Part shown: positions 13,501-14,260 of the stretch, one piece after another
Position numbering within the stretch: the first letter of the stretch is position 1
Layout: each line of letters opens with the position of its first letter
NCBI GenBank assembly: GCA_910579335.1
Contig: CAJTUQ010000002.1
Coordinates: 47,181-61,440, forward strand
Length of the DNA: 14,260 nucleotides
Direction of reading: 5' to 3'
Source of the DNA: an uncultured Dorea sp.
Lineage (GTDB): Bacteria > Bacillota > Clostridia > Lachnospirales > Lachnospiraceae
Translations under genes and position numbers: made by a program
Notes under the pieces: model-generated
Seen by the model: only the letters and a program-made list of their open reading frames with translations
Database searches by the model: none
Told to the model about the DNA's origin: nothing

Positions 13501-14260
13501 ATGAGTAAGATTCCATGTAATGTAAACAAGGATCTGCTTCCGCTGTATGTAGATGAGGTGTGCAGTGGAGAAAGCAGGGATTTGATAGAGGAGCATCTTG
13601 CGGAGTGCGCACAATGCCGGGATTACTACGAGGCGCTGAAGGAAGGGATTCCGGAGGGGCGGATAAAACAGGACGAGGAGGGGGCCTTCTCCGAAGAGAA
13701 GATAAGACAGGCCGCAGTTTCGGTGATTAAGGAAATAAAAAAACAGATTTCGATGAGACAGACCGGGATGCTGGTAGCGGTGCTGGCGGCTGTTTTTATC
13801 TTTGTTTTCCTGCTTGAGGGGCTGAACGGCTCATTCATGGGCACAGAGCTTGGGAAATTTCCTTTGTTTGATACCCGGATAAAGGCGGAAGATGTACGCA
13901 TCACGGAACTGTACCAGCTCAACAACGGATATCTGTATATTACTGCGGAAGTAGAGAAGCCGTGTTCGATAAGTTATACGGGCAATCTGGAGAAAGCTGT
14001 GGAAAATAATCAGGTTACCGGTGAATATAAAGGTTGGTTTGGATTCAGGAAAGAGTTTTTTGGCAGAGGAAACTCGATAAAGAGATGCTCTTTTATCTAT
14101 CCGCTTTCGGGAAATGTGATAGAGGACGGCGTTACTGTAGAGTGTGAAAATTCAGCCGTTTATCTGGAAGGAAAAGGAGATGAGAGGATAACCGTGTGGG
14201 AAAAAGGGCAGGATGTAGAGGCAGCACCCGCAGAGATTGAGGGGAAAGCAAAAAGACAGA
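13501..14260 (+). CDS. Membrane-anchored zinc-finger anti-sigma factor (truncated by window end)
   Basis: The frame opens with ATG at 13501 behind a GAGGAGGG site and stays open to the window edge: 253 codons and no stop. Residues 32-39 carry the H-x3-C-x2-C zinc motif (H32, C36, C39) typical of the ZAS/zf-HC2 anti-sigma domain that binds ECF sigma factors. A charged helix (~60-85) links it to one membrane helix (~89-108). The remaining ~145 residues should be extracytoplasmic, with alternating beta-type segments (ITELYQLNNGYLYITAEV and similar) and Cys pairs that might form a disulphide. The outer domain probably senses the signal, but I do not recognise its family. It is translated right after the sigma gene from the same transcript. 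Confidence 0.92.
   Translation, partial: MSKIPCNVNKDLLPLYVDEVCSGESRDLIEEHLAECAQCRDYYEALKEGIPEGRIKQDEEGAFSEEKIRQAAVSVIKEIKKQISMRQTGMLVAVLAAVFIFVFLLEGLNGSFMGTELGKFPLFDTRIKAEDVRITELYQLNNGYLYITAEVEKPCSISYTGNLEKAVENNQVTGEYKGWFGFRKEFFGRGNSIKRCSFIYPLSGNVIEDGVTVECENSAVYLEGKGDERITVWEKGQDVEAAPAEIEGKAKRQ

Noticed and set aside
1..14260. CRISPR array, tRNA genes, insertion sequence or phage signature
   Set aside because: No regularly spaced repeats, cloverleaf sequences, transposase or integrase genes, or terminal inverted repeats were seen; gene content is core-like throughout.

Overview
The window looks like ordinary chromosome from a low-to-moderate G+C Firmicute of the class Clostridia, most likely a gut Lachnospiraceae relative. 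The reasons are the conserved gene order divIC-spoIIE-tilS-hpt-ftsH, purine-rich Shine-Dalgarno sites, GTG and TTG starts, a QueT-type transporter behind a preQ1-like leader, and an ECF sigma/zinc-finger anti-sigma pair. The genus is inference. I see no tRNA, rRNA, insertion sequence, phage gene or CRISPR array.

Layout. Bases 1-132 are the tail of a DivIC/FtsB-like septum gene, closed by a strong hairpin terminator. Bases 216-5446 hold the cell-division, sporulation and housekeeping block, all on the plus strand: a SpoIIE-type PP2C phosphatase that lacks the usual membrane domain, tRNA-Ile lysidine synthetase (tilS), hypoxanthine phosphoribosyltransferase (hpt, overlapping tilS by 56 nt) and the membrane protease ftsH. 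A cytoplasmic GH13 alpha-glucan hydrolase follows 28 bp after ftsH. A methionine aminopeptidase converges on it from the minus strand, and the two share a hairpin terminator.

From a divergent promoter region (8391-8507) a two-gene plus-strand unit begins: a Rossmann-type SAM methyltransferase of unknown substrate, whose transcript may be leaderless, and an 816-residue membrane-anchored protein of unknown function ending in what looks like a degenerate C39-peptidase-like domain. A bidirectional terminator separates this unit from a convergent queT gene, the membrane component for uptake of a queuosine precursor. queT has a well-formed promoter and a leader resembling a class I preQ1 riboswitch. 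The last 1.3 kb encode an ECF sigma factor with an ECF-type promoter of its own (likely autoregulation) and its membrane-spanning zinc-finger anti-sigma factor, cut by the window end.

Most of the window is ordinary core genome. The items most worth a second look are the 816-residue protein with its methyltransferase partner, the membrane-less SpoIIE, the possibly leaderless methyltransferase mRNA, the non-canonical preQ1-like loop, and the self-controlled ECF switch. I found no clear evidence of an undescribed defence or mobile system.
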